Shown here: piece by piece, positions 16,281 through 24,815 of the stretch
How positions within the stretch are numbered: position 1 is the first letter of the stretch
Layout of the letters: every line of letters begins with the position of its first letter
Assembly (NCBI GenBank): GCA_964657395.1
Contig: CAZZUX010000006.1
Coordinates: 14,642-78,641, forward strand
Reading direction: 5' to 3'
DNA: 64,000 nt
From: G963692885 sp964657395
GTDB lineage: Bacteria; Acidobacteriota; Terriglobia; Terriglobales; Acidobacteriaceae
Notes under the pieces: model-generated
The model's database searches: none
What the model was told of the DNA's origin: nothing
Seen by the model: only the letters and a program-made list of their open reading frames with translations
Made by a program: the position numbers and the translations under genes

Positions 16281-17048
16281 TCAGTGCATCGGCGGCAGGG
16301 CATTGTCGCTGAACTGCGGGATGCCGAAATGTCCGCGCAGATGCAGAAGGTCCATGGTGCTCAGGTCGCCGGAGACTGCGATGAGGTTCAGGTTCGAGGG
16401 GCCAGCCAGCAGGATCGCGCAGCCGGCGACGTTGATGCCCCTGGTCGCGATCCAGAGATCGGTCTGGCCTTTGGCGTAACCAGCGCCGTCGGTATGCGTG
16501 TGAGCAGTGACAACATGCTTCCACCCGAGCGCGTTGTACTGGGCGCGCACGGCGTCGAGTTCAGCAGGGTTGTAGGCGCCGGGACCGCGGAAACGGTAGG
16601 AATGCACAGAGATGCCGTTGAGGCGGCCAAGGGACTGCCGGGTCGGCTCATCGAGGCCGTACAGGTTACCGGCGAGGGCGAGCATGGAGCGGTCAAAGGT
16701 GAAGTCGGTGTGCCAGGACGCTTGCTGGGCGAGTATGTTCATCCCCTGCGGGATCCAGGACAGAGTGTCCTGCCCCTGCGGAGGAGGCGGATAGGCCGGA
16801 GCTTGATAGGCCGGCGGGGGGTAATTCTGGGCCGGGCCGCTGGGTGCCGGGTAGTTCTGTGACGGCGGATCCTGGCTGGGATAGGCCGGGCCACCCTGGT
16901 TGTACTGGCCCTGATCCTGCGCGGGTGCAGCAGTGTCCGGCGGCGGGTAAGCGGAAGTCTGGGCATTGCTCGCGAGGGGTAGGGAGGCGGTAAGCAGGCA
17001 GGCTGCCAAGGCGGCAGTTGCGGAAAGATGTTTGAATTTCGGAAACAT
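16281..17048 (-). CDS. Secreted DUF4252-like protein with Pro/Gln/Tyr-rich linker
   Basis: A 255-residue protein starting at 17048 (MFPKFKHLSATAALAACLLT) behind GAGGAG. A signal peptide ends near SNAQ. Residues about 30-95 are a low-complexity linker built of Pro, Tyr, Gln and Ala (repeats such as YPPP and NYPAP). Residues about 105-255 resemble the DUF4252 domain: VHSYRFRGPGAYNPAELDAV, LGWKHVVTAH, LNLIAVSGDLSTMDLLHLRG and HFGIPQF. The function of that domain is not established. It lies between the glycosidase-like gene and the VanZ gene, both on the same strand. Confidence 0.75.
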   Translation of the reverse strand: MFPKFKHLSATAALAACLLTASLPLASNAQTSAYPPPDTAAPAQDQGQYNQGGPAYPSQDPPSQNYPAPSGPAQNYPPPAYQAPAYPPPPQGQDTLSWIPQGMNILAQQASWHTDFTFDRSMLALAGNLYGLDEPTRQSLGRLNGISVHSYRFRGPGAYNPAELDAVRAQYNALGWKHVVTAHTHTDGAGYAKGQTDLWIATRGINVAGCAILLAGPSNLNLIAVSGDLSTMDLLHLRGHFGIPQFSDNALPPMH

Positions 17049-17154
17049 GGGACTCCTCGCGGAACAATTCCCGGGCACTCATGGAAACCCGCTCCGGGGA
17101 CCGATGTTGCGCCTGAGGCCGCCGATAGTCGTGAAGCGGCGAAGCTCTGTGCAA

Positions 17155-17676
17155 TCAGACGATCTCGCCGCCCGGCTGGTTGCGGGAGATACCGACGGCC
17201 AGCATGATCAGCCAGAACAGGAATTGCAGCGAGCAGGCTCCGACCAGGTCCAGCATGACATCCTGCGGCGTCCCGGTGCGGTTGGGCAGGAAGTGCTGAT
17301 GATACTCGTCGGCGGAAGCGACGGCGAGCGTGCAGGCCAGCGCGTAGATGACGTTTTCGATGCGGTAGCTTCGGCGACGGATGATCTCCGACGTGCGGTA
17401 CCAGGCGCGATAGAACAACAGGCTGAGGGTGCCGTAGCCGGCGAAGTGGCCGGTTTTGCGGATGATGTGGTGCACGGTCTCCCAGCGAACGTCGGACACG
17501 GTGCCGAAGAGTGACTGCCACAGCATGCGCAGAGGGCCGCTGGTGTTGTTCGCGCCGAAGCTTGGTGTTGATTCGAGCATGATGACGCAGACGCCGATGA
17601 GCGCCGGCAGCCATGCGAGGAAGATGCGGAGGGGCCGAGGTTTTCGACGCCGTGTGCGGGGCGGACTCAACGACAT
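17155..17676 (-). CDS. VanZ family membrane protein
   Basis: A 173-residue protein with about four membrane spans and the VanZ signature: KTGHFAGYGTLSLLFYRAW and then ASADEYHQHFLPNRTGTPQD followed by VMLDLVGA. These His/Asp/Glu positions are the conserved ones of VanZ-like proteins. The family is named for teicoplanin resistance in enterococci, but most members have no known function. The N-terminus is very basic before the first span (RTRRRKPRPLRIFLAWLPAL). It lies upstream of the DUF4252-like gene on the same strand and downstream of guaB. Confidence 0.85.
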   Translation of the reverse strand: MSLSPPRTRRRKPRPLRIFLAWLPALIGVCVIMLESTPSFGANNTSGPLRMLWQSLFGTVSDVRWETVHHIIRKTGHFAGYGTLSLLFYRAWYRTSEIIRRRSYRIENVIYALACTLAVASADEYHQHFLPNRTGTPQDVMLDLVGACSLQFLFWLIMLAVGISRNQPGGEIV

Positions 17677-17733
17677 GCGCGACAGCCCGACGATGTTTGT
17701 TTACCGTGAAGCGTTCGAGCTAAGGAAGAGAAG

Positions 17734-17751
17734 TGCGACCAACGGGAGCAT
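17734..17751 (+). repeat. Dispersed 18-base repeat, copy 1
   Basis: Exact copy of tgcgaccaacgggagcat, followed by aaacgcgtagcg. The same 18 bases occur at 29067-29084, and inverted at 28953-28970. It sits in the gap between guaB and VanZ. Confidence 0.6.
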
Positions 17752-17784
17752 AAACGCGTAGCGTGGTGGCCCGCACCGCAGGTG

Positions 17785-19308
17785 CTATTCGACATGGTAG
17801 TTGGGGGCTTCGCGAGTGATGATGACGTCGTGAACGTGGCTTTCGCGCAGGCCGGCGTTGGAGATGCGGACGAAGCGGGCGTTCTGTTGCAATTCCGGGA
17901 TGGTGCCGCAGCCGAGATAGCCCATGCCGGAGCGCAGGCCGCCGACCAGCTGGTAGACCATGGACTCCAGTGGTCCGCGGTGGGGAACGCGGCCTTCGAT
18001 GCCTTCCGGCACAAATTTGGCGAGGCGATTGTTGCCCTGGCGCTCGCGGGCGACTACGCCTTCCATGCGGCCGGCGTCGTCCGTGAAGTCGTCTTTACCC
18101 TGGAAGTAGCGCTCGCCGGATCCCTGGGCCATGGCGGAGAGTGAACCCATACCGCGGTATGCCTTGAACGAGCGGCCCTGGTAAAGGATGGTTTCGCCGG
18201 GGCTTTCGTCGACGCCGGCGAAGAGCGAGCCGATCATGACGGCGCTCGCACCGGCGGCGATGGCCTTGGTGACATCGCCGGAATACTTGATGCCACCATC
18301 GGCGATGATGGGCACGCCGCGCTCGATGCCGGCTTTGTAACAGGCGCTGATCGCTGTGATCTGCGGCATGCCGGCGCCGGTGACCATGCGGGTGGTGCAG
18401 ATGGAGCCGGGGCCGATGCCGACTTTGACGGCGTCTGCACCGGCGTCCATGAGGGCGATGGCGCCTTCGTAGGTGGCGACATTGCCGGCGATCAGGTCGG
18501 TGTCCGGGAACCTTGCTTTTACATCGCGAACGGCCTGGAGGACGCGCGCGGAGTGCCCGTGGGCGGAGTCGATGGACAGAATGTCCGTGCGCGCGCGGAT
18601 GAGCTCGCCGGCACGCTCGAGATAGTCGCCGGTGGCGCCGATGGCCGCGCCAACGCGGAGGCGGCCCTGCGAGTCCTTGGCGGCGCTGGGGTATTTGAGC
18701 TTCTTCTGAATGTCCTTGACGGTGATGAGGCCCTTGAGTTCATAGTCGCCATTGACGACGAGAAGTTTTTCCACGCGATGCTGATGCAGGATCTGTTCTG
18801 CCTCTTCGAGCGTGGTGCCGACCGGAACGGTGATCAGGTCTTTCTTCGTCATGACATCGCCGACGGGAATGTCAGTGCGCGTTTCGAAGCGCAGGTCGCG
18901 GTTGGTCAGGATGCCTACCAGACGCTTGCCCTGGGTGACGGGGACGCCGGAGATTTTGTAGCGGCGCATGACTTCGAGAGCGTCGGAGATGAGCTGTTCG
19001 GGCCCTATGGTGACCGGGTCGACGATCATGCCGCTTTCCGAACGCTTTACTTTGTCGACTTCGCCCGCCTGCTGCTCGATGGTGAGATTGCGGTGAATGA
19101 TGCCAAGGCCGCCCTGCTGCGCCATGGCGATGGCGAGACGCGATTCCGTCACGGTGTCCATGGCAGCGGACAGGAGCGGCGTGGTGAGCTGGATGCGGGG
19201 CGTGAGCTGAGTCTGGGTGCTGACCTGCGTGGGCACAACGTCGCTGTAAGCAGGGACCAGGAGTACGTCGTCAAAAGTAAGGGCTTCCGGAACTGGGAAT
19301 TCGATCAT
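17785..19308 (-). CDS. guaB: Inosine-5'-monophosphate dehydrogenase
   Basis: A 507-residue enzyme oxidising IMP to XMP with NAD+, the first committed step of GMP synthesis. It starts MIEFPVPEALTFDDVLLVPA, as in the family. Two CBS domains interrupt the barrel at about residues 95-205 (VMRRYKISGVPV and LHQHRVEKLLVV). The catalytic loop is GIGPGSICTTR with the active-site Cys, followed by IADGGIKYSGDVTKAIAAGA, YRGMGSLSAM and the flap region with EGRVPHRGPL. It is complete and stands alone. Confidence 0.98.
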   Translation of the reverse strand: MIEFPVPEALTFDDVLLVPAYSDVVPTQVSTQTQLTPRIQLTTPLLSAAMDTVTESRLAIAMAQQGGLGIIHRNLTIEQQAGEVDKVKRSESGMIVDPVTIGPEQLISDALEVMRRYKISGVPVTQGKRLVGILTNRDLRFETRTDIPVGDVMTKKDLITVPVGTTLEEAEQILHQHRVEKLLVVNGDYELKGLITVKDIQKKLKYPSAAKDSQGRLRVGAAIGATGDYLERAGELIRARTDILSIDSAHGHSARVLQAVRDVKARFPDTDLIAGNVATYEGAIALMDAGADAVKVGIGPGSICTTRMVTGAGMPQITAISACYKAGIERGVPIIADGGIKYSGDVTKAIAAGASAVMIGSLFAGVDESPGETILYQGRSFKAYRGMGSLSAMAQGSGERYFQGKDDFTDDAGRMEGVVARERQGNNRLAKFVPEGIEGRVPHRGPLESMVYQLVGGLRSGMGYLGCGTIPELQQNARFVRISNAGLRESHVHDVIITREAPNYHVE

Positions 19309-19632
19309 GTCTCTCTTTAGTGGTAGATGACGGCAAAGGCTGTGCGATTCACAGCTGGTTCAGGCTTGCCGGTTCGCGCGCTTGGATGTGTCCAGGTTGT
19401 TGTTGATTGTAGGGTGGGCGGCTCGACAGGGCAAACAGCATTGCGGCGGCCCGATGGTTTTCGATGAATAAGCGTCCCGGCCGCGGCCGCTGGTAACCGA
19501 TCAGCGCGGCGCCATTGCTAAACGGAACCCGCACCGCAGCCGATAACCGAGGCAGCGCGGAATCTTCCGGGCGCTGCCCTGAGGGTCTGAGTCGAGAGGA
19601 TTGCCGGTCTGTTTGCAATACCTGCTGCTGTT
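19309..19632. other. Divergent intergenic region between guaB and the diguanylate cyclase
   Basis: These 324 bases should hold both promoters. No gene is visible. A hairpin with an 8-bp perfect stem (ggcagcgc / gcgctgcc) lies at 19551-19578, about 55 bases before the cyclase start. It has no T-tract, so it is not an evident terminator. Confidence 0.55.
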
Positions 19633-21501
19633 ATGGAAGACCCGGAGAGTAATGGAGCAATGACCTATCTGTGCGAGCAGCCTGCAGTGTCTCGCCTGCC
19701 GCCCACCGGGCGCCTGCTGCGGGTTGGCTGCGGACTGATCATCCTGTCGATCGCCGGCACCCTGCTAAACGACCAAAGCTACAGGCTGAGCGGCGTTTCG
19801 CTGATATGGCTGGCGAACGCGTTGTTGATGGGTGTGTTGCTGCGCTCCCCGAAGCGGCAGTGGCCATCCTTTCTGGCGCTTGGCTACGGCATCGATCTTG
19901 CTCTTAACCTGTTGCAGAAGGATTCACTTCGCAGCTCTGCGGTTTTCAGTGTCTGCAACCTGGTGGAGGTGCTGGTCGGCGCATTGCTGATGTATCCGAC
20001 CATGGCGCCGGAGGCGGACCTGACGGAAGCGCGGCAACTTCGCAGTTTTCTGTTGTACGGGGTCCTGCTCGCACCAGCAGCAGCCTCGCTGATGGCGGCC
20101 TGCTTCCTGGTGAGTGTGGAGGGTGCGCCGTTTGCTGCCTCAATGCGTGTGTGGTTCGCTGCTGACGTCCTCGGGATTGCGACAGTGCTGCCCCTGTATC
20201 TCTCCTACCAGCAGGGCAAGCCATTCTCGCTTCGCTCCCGGCTGGAGGTGACCAGTCTTTTCGGACTGCTGTCGATCACTACCCTGGCCATTTTTCTTGT
20301 CACGACCTACCCGATGCTGTGGCTAGTGCTGATGGTGCTGCTGCTGCTGGGAGTGCGCCTCGGCTTTACCGGCTCGGCTCTCGGGCTGCTTGCCGTCACA
20401 TTCATTGGGGGATACCTGACAGCAGACGGACACGGTCCCTTGAGCAGTGCGAGACACGGCTCACTGGCGGCAAGGATTTTGATCTTTCAATGGTTCATAG
20501 CAATGTCGATGTTTGCCTTGTATGCGACGGAGGTCGCGATGTCTGCAAACCGGCGGATTCGGTTCCGCCTGGAGGCGAGCGAGTCCCGCTTCCGTTCGAT
20601 GGCCGAGGCATCGCGCGACATTATCCTGCTTGCGGATCTTCAGCGTGTCCCGCAGTACATCTCTCCAGCGCTGACCGAGCTCCTGGGCTGGACCGAGCAA
20701 GACGTCCTGGGCAAGCACTTTGGCGAACTGGCCCGGCCGGAACATCTCCCCGGTCTGCGCGCCACTCTCGATGATCTGCTGGAAGGCCGGGAGCCGCGTC
20801 CGTTCACGTACCAAAGCCTGAAGAAGGATGGCAGCTACGTCTGGCTGGAAGCGACGGCGCGCCTGCTGCGCGATGAAGAGTCGGGAGAGCCTTCCGGGTT
20901 TGTCTGTGTGCTGCGTGACGTTTCAGAGCGTAAAGCGGCGGAGGACCGGATGCTGCAGGCCTATGAACAGGTGGAGCAGCTTGCCCTGGTGGACGGGCTG
21001 ACCGGCATCGCGAACCGCCGCCTTCTGGACCAGGTGCTTCATCGCGAGTGGCAGAGCGGCCGCCGCGACCTGACGCCGTTAACCCTGCTGGTGATCGATG
21101 TGGACCATTTCAAGGCTTACAACGACTCCTACGGCCACCTGGAAGGAGACGAATGCCTGCGTCGCCTGGCACGGGAGATTGAGGCAACTCTGCGCCGGCC
21201 GCTTGATATGCTTGGCCGCTACGGCGGCGAGGAGTTTGTCGCGGTGCTTCCGAATACGCCGGAAGAGAGCGCGGAAATGATGTCAGAGCTGGTAAGAAGT
21301 GTCGTAGCGGCCTGCTGTATTCCGCACTCCACCAGTCCGCACGGCATTGTGACGGTCAGCGTCGGTTGCGCGACCGGTATTCCAGACGTCCACTCGGATC
21401 CCAGTGACCTGCTTCGAGCGGCGGACAGTGCCCTCTACCGTGCCAAGATGAAGGGCCGCAACCGAAGAGAGATGGCGTGGAGCCCTCAGCCGGTGCTGTG
21501 A
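19633..21501 (+). CDS. Membrane diguanylate cyclase (MASE1-PAS-GGDEF)
   Basis: A 622-residue protein making cyclic di-GMP. The first 300 residues have about eight membrane spans with MASE1 features (LIWLANALLMGVLLR, then SFLALGYGIDLALNLLQ). A PAS domain follows at about 310-430 (RFRSMAEASRDIILLADLQR, RDVSERKAAE). The GGDEF domain then starts with DGLTGIANRRLLDQVLHREW and has the active site RYGGEEFVAVLP. An inhibitory RxxD site (RPLD) lies five residues before GGEEF, so product inhibition is expected. A second in-frame ATG at 19660 is an alternative start. It is a single gene. Confidence 0.93.
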   Translation: MEDPESNGAMTYLCEQPAVSRLPPTGRLLRVGCGLIILSIAGTLLNDQSYRLSGVSLIWLANALLMGVLLRSPKRQWPSFLALGYGIDLALNLLQKDSLRSSAVFSVCNLVEVLVGALLMYPTMAPEADLTEARQLRSFLLYGVLLAPAAASLMAACFLVSVEGAPFAASMRVWFAADVLGIATVLPLYLSYQQGKPFSLRSRLEVTSLFGLLSITTLAIFLVTTYPMLWLVLMVLLLLGVRLGFTGSALGLLAVTFIGGYLTADGHGPLSSARHGSLAARILIFQWFIAMSMFALYATEVAMSANRRIRFRLEASESRFRSMAEASRDIILLADLQRVPQYISPALTELLGWTEQDVLGKHFGELARPEHLPGLRATLDDLLEGREPRPFTYQSLKKDGSYVWLEATARLLRDEESGEPSGFVCVLRDVSERKAAEDRMLQAYEQVEQLALVDGLTGIANRRLLDQVLHREWQSGRRDLTPLTLLVIDVDHFKAYNDSYGHLEGDECLRRLAREIEATLRRPLDMLGRYGGEEFVAVLPNTPEESAEMMSELVRSVVAACCIPHSTSPHGIVTVSVGCATGIPDVHSDPSDLLRAADSALYRAKMKGRNRREMAWSPQPVL

Positions 21502-21697
21502 CCGAACGTTCAGAGATTGATCGACTGGCTTTGTGAACTGTTTGCAGCTGTACCACTTTGGTCAGCCTGGCCGAAGGGACGTTGGGCGGCGGCAGTCCAA
21601 TTGAATTTCGATCAACCGAGGCGTATCTTAGAAAGTATAGCGAGTTTGTTCCGGCTTCGTTTGCCTTGCATCCAGCAGACGCGGCCAGGAGAGACGA

Positions 21698-21723
21698 GTG
21701 GGCGAAAGCCCACTTTTTATTTG
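21698..21723 (+). terminator. Leader terminator/attenuator upstream of rimP
   Basis: A 7-bp stem agtgggc / gcccact with a GAAA loop, followed by ttttattt. It ends about 53 bases before the rimP start, with no gene on the plus strand between it and the cyclase stop at 21501. A GTGGGC...GCCCAC-T hairpin in front of rimP is a known arrangement in other bacteria, where it acts as a partial terminator for the rimP-nusA-infB operon. It could equally terminate the cyclase transcript. Confidence 0.7.
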
Positions 21724-21776
21724 CGGCAAAGTTCTAAAGGTATTCGCTTAGGACGGGTTGAGGGGCATTTTGTTCC

Positions 21777-22532
21777 ATGGCAGTGGATCTGGCTCAATTA
21801 CGGGCAGCAGCACAGCGGGTGGCAGCTTCGCATGGCCTGGACGTGGTCGATGTCGACTTCGCCGGAGGCGGCAAATTTCGCGCTTTGCGGGTTTTTCTCG
21901 AGAAGAATGCGGAAGGTCGAGCGAAGCTGGCGGACGCCGCCAGGGCAGCACAGGAAGCCATGGCAGCGGGTGCCTCGAAGAAGCGCGGTTCGGATGAAGC
22001 CGAAAGGCTTCTTGGTCATACCACCGAGGCGAGTGAAAGCGACGCTGTCCTGATTGAGGAAGATGGTGAGGAGATCGGCGGCGAAGGCAGTGATGAAGGG
22101 CTGGTGCCGGCGGCGGTGCTTGAAGGTACGCTGTCGATTGAACATCTGTCTGGCGTGACGCACGAAGATTGCGAGCAGTTTTCCCGAGATTTCGGCATGC
22201 TCCTGGATGTGGAAGACCTCGTACCGGGCTCGGAGTACACGCTGGAAGTGTCGTCGCCGGGACTGGACCGCAAGCTCACGCACGCGTCTGAGTACGAGCG
22301 TTTCGCAGGCAGCCTGGTCAAGCTGCAGACGTTTACGCCGGTTGCGGGTAACCGCCACTGGAAGGGCAGGATCGTGCAACTGAATGACGGCAAGCTGGTG
22401 CTGGACTTGGCGGCCGTGAAACAGAAGGGCGCAAGAGGCAAGTCCGGCAAAGCGCAGAAGACGGCGGCAGTCTCCACGGTAGAGATCGAATTTGGAAATG
22501 TAGAGAAGGCGAACCTGGTGCCGGAGTTCTGA
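21777..22532 (+). CDS. rimP: Ribosome maturation factor RimP with acidic insertion
   Basis: A 251-residue protein needed for 30S subunit assembly; typical RimP has about 150-180 residues. The N-terminal half begins LRAAAQRVAASHGLDVVDVD. The fold is then interrupted by about 70 residues (roughly 45-115) rich in Glu, Gly, Ala and Asp. It resumes with LSIEHLSGVTHEDCEQFSRD and the signature YTLEVSSPGLDRKL. The C-terminal SH3-like domain is present (GNRHWKGRIVQLNDGKLVLD) but also carries a Lys/Gly/Ala-rich loop. First gene of the rimP-nusA-infB operon. Confidence 0.92.
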   Translation: MAVDLAQLRAAAQRVAASHGLDVVDVDFAGGGKFRALRVFLEKNAEGRAKLADAARAAQEAMAAGASKKRGSDEAERLLGHTTEASESDAVLIEEDGEEIGGEGSDEGLVPAAVLEGTLSIEHLSGVTHEDCEQFSRDFGMLLDVEDLVPGSEYTLEVSSPGLDRKLTHASEYERFAGSLVKLQTFTPVAGNRHWKGRIVQLNDGKLVLDLAAVKQKGARGKSGKAQKTAAVSTVEIEFGNVEKANLVPEF

Positions 22533-22619
22533 GCGTCGGCATTGCAAGATTGTTGGAGTGCGGACAACAACAGGTAAGAACGGAAGCACCGGAACTGAAG
22601 CGAAGAAGGAAAAACTGAT

Positions 22620-24545
22620 ATGGCGAGTCTTTTGTACCAGAACATTGAAGCATTGAGCCGCGAAAAGGGCATTGACCCCGGCATCGTCGTAGGCGCTGTC
22701 GAAGACGCGATTGCCCTTGCGACGCGCAAGTACTACAAGACGCAGGAAAACATGCGGGCCGAGCTGGATAAGGAAAGCGGCGAGATCCGCGCCTACGTCT
22801 ACAAGACGGTCGTGGATGCTGACCAGGAGATTGAAGATCCGCTGAACCAGATTGGTCTTGATGAAGCACGAGCGCTGGCGCCCGAGGTCGAAGCCGGCGG
22901 CGAGATCCGCTACTACAAGCCGACGGACGTGCTGGGCCGCATTGCTGCGCAAATGGCCAAGCAGGTCATCTTCCAGAAGGTGCGCGAGGCGGAACGCGAC
23001 ACGGTGTTTCTTGAATACAATCACCGCGTCGGTGAGATTATCAATGCTGTCGTCAAGCGGGTCGAGCTGCAGGATGTGATCTTCGACATCGGCAAGACCG
23101 AAGCCCGCATGCCGCGTCGCGAGCAATCGCGGCTGGAGCAGTTTGCTGTCGGTGAGCGCATCCGCGTGGTGCTGTTGCGCGTGGACCGGGCGGCAAAGGG
23201 GCCGCAGGTGATTGTTTCGCGAGCTGTGCCTGAGCTGGTTTCGACTCTCTTCCAGAGCGAGGTGCCGGAGATATACGACGGCACAGTTTCGATCCGCGCC
23301 ATTGCTCGCGAGGCAGGCGAGCGCACCAAGATTGCGGTGCAGTCGCGGGATAAGGACGTCGATCCGGTAGGCGCCTGTGTTGGCATGAAGGGTATGCGCG
23401 TGCAATCGATTATTCGTGAGCTGCGCGGCGAGAAGATTGACATCATCGAATATTCGGACGAGATCACAACGTTTGCCGAGAAGGCTCTGCAGCCGGCGAA
23501 AGTCAGCCGGGTCAGCATCACGGATCTTTCCGACAAGCAGATTGAGGTGATTGTTGACGACTCGCAGTTGTCGCTGGCGATCGGCAAGAAGGGCCAGAAT
23601 GTCCGTCTTGCGGCCAAGCTGCTGGGCTGGAAGATCGACATCAAGAGCGAGGAAGAGAAGCGCCAGGAAGTCGAAAACCAGATGGGCGCGATGAGCGGCG
23701 GGCCGTCGACTCCGATCGAGCAGGTTACCGAGCTGGGCGAGCAGATCATTCAGAAGCTGGTGACAGCCGGCATCACGACAGTCGAGGCGCTGGCAGATAT
23801 GACGCCTGAGCAGCTGGAGGAAATCCCGGGGATCGGCGACAAGACCCTCGAGAAAATCGGCACCGCGGTTCGCCACTACTTCGGCCAGTATGAGGCGGGA
23901 GAAGAGCATGCCGGAGCTGCATCTCACCCACCAGGAGAGGGTGACATGGCGAAGAAAGCAGCTGGAGAAAACTATACCGGTGTGGACGAAAGCTTAGAAG
24001 ACCTGGGGGCGGAGGGGACATCGCTCGAGCAGCAGACCGGCGATGTACAGATCGCATTCGGCGATGAGCCGGGACACGCAGCCGCGCAGGTCCTGCGGCC
24101 GAAGACGGTGGATGGTCTGGACGATGGCGATAGTGCCGGCGTACTTACCGAAGAAGAGCGCGATGCCCTGGGTGACGATCCGGAACTGGAAGCTGCGTCC
24201 ACGATTGCGCGCGATTCTGCTGAAGAGGAAGAAGCAGCTCTTCGCCTGAATCTTGGCGAAGGCGCGGCTGAGGGCAGCGGCGATGACGGGGACGTGGTGC
24301 CGGATACGCGTGATGGATCGGGTACTATCGTCGATGACATCTCGGCCGAGCGGATGGAGAAATTAACGGAATCCGGTGAGGATGTCGGTTATTTTGGCGT
24401 TGACGTAGCCGAGCCGGGCCGTGACGATACCAGTGAGGCATTGATTCGGCATCGTCCCAAATCGAGCCTGGTAGATGGCGAATTGTCTGACAAGGTATCG
24501 CCGGACGAGAACGATCCGAAGCAGACGGAAGAAGACGGCGTTTAG
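22620..24545 (+). CDS. nusA: Transcription termination/antitermination factor NusA
   Basis: A 641-residue RNA-polymerase-binding factor. Order: N-terminal RNAP-binding domain (1 to about 125, MASLLYQNIEALSREKGIDP), S1 domain (about 135-200, VGEIINAVVKRVELQDVIFD), then two KH domains with DVDPVGACVGMKGMRVQSII and LAIGKKGQNVRLAAKLLGWK. A helix-hairpin-helix segment follows at about 370-420 (TVEALADMTPEQLEEIPGIG). The last 215 residues are a strongly acidic tail unlike the classical AR domains. A well-spaced AGAAGGA site precedes the ATG. It follows rimP by 87 bases in the same operon. Confidence 0.96.
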   Translation: MASLLYQNIEALSREKGIDPGIVVGAVEDAIALATRKYYKTQENMRAELDKESGEIRAYVYKTVVDADQEIEDPLNQIGLDEARALAPEVEAGGEIRYYKPTDVLGRIAAQMAKQVIFQKVREAERDTVFLEYNHRVGEIINAVVKRVELQDVIFDIGKTEARMPRREQSRLEQFAVGERIRVVLLRVDRAAKGPQVIVSRAVPELVSTLFQSEVPEIYDGTVSIRAIAREAGERTKIAVQSRDKDVDPVGACVGMKGMRVQSIIRELRGEKIDIIEYSDEITTFAEKALQPAKVSRVSITDLSDKQIEVIVDDSQLSLAIGKKGQNVRLAAKLLGWKIDIKSEEEKRQEVENQMGAMSGGPSTPIEQVTELGEQIIQKLVTAGITTVEALADMTPEQLEEIPGIGDKTLEKIGTAVRHYFGQYEAGEEHAGAASHPPGEGDMAKKAAGENYTGVDESLEDLGAEGTSLEQQTGDVQIAFGDEPGHAAAQVLRPKTVDGLDDGDSAGVLTEEERDALGDDPELEAASTIARDSAEEEEAALRLNLGEGAAEGSGDDGDVVPDTRDGSGTIVDDISAERMEKLTESGEDVGYFGVDVAEPGRDDTSEALIRHRPKSSLVDGELSDKVSPDENDPKQTEEDGV

Positions 24546-24815
24546 GCGCTGTCTTCTGCTGGAAGATCAGTAAAGGCAGGAAAGTGGCTGTGCCTGAAAG
24601 GCAGCTTTCCTGCAGATTCTAGTAGCGGCGGCTTGATTTGGCCGCGCGTCATAGAGCAAAGGAACGTGGCCGGGGCTCCTTCTAAAAGGAACCCCATCCC
24701 GTTTCCCGCATTTTCGGGCCATAATAGTAAGTGAAGAGCGTACGATCCTGCTGACCTTTGAGGTTGCTATGCAAAGCTGAGTGTCGGTGTCGGGTAGTCG
24801 CCATAAAAGGGGCGA
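24546..24815 (+). other. Structured nusA-infB spacer
   Basis: These 270 bases lie inside the operon and contain no gene. A 9-bp perfect stem (gcaggaaag / ctttcctgc) at 24576-24613 encloses a second small hairpin (tgcct / aggca). A further imperfect hairpin (ggggctcc / ggaacccc) lies at 24672-24695. Neither has a T-tract. They may be processing or pausing elements, or a site for an internal infB promoter. Confidence 0.5.

Noticed and set aside
21798..23927. A 709-residue open frame antisense to rimP and nusA
   Set aside because: Long, but it mirrors the codon pattern of two clear genes on the other strand. It is a shadow frame common in high-GC DNA.
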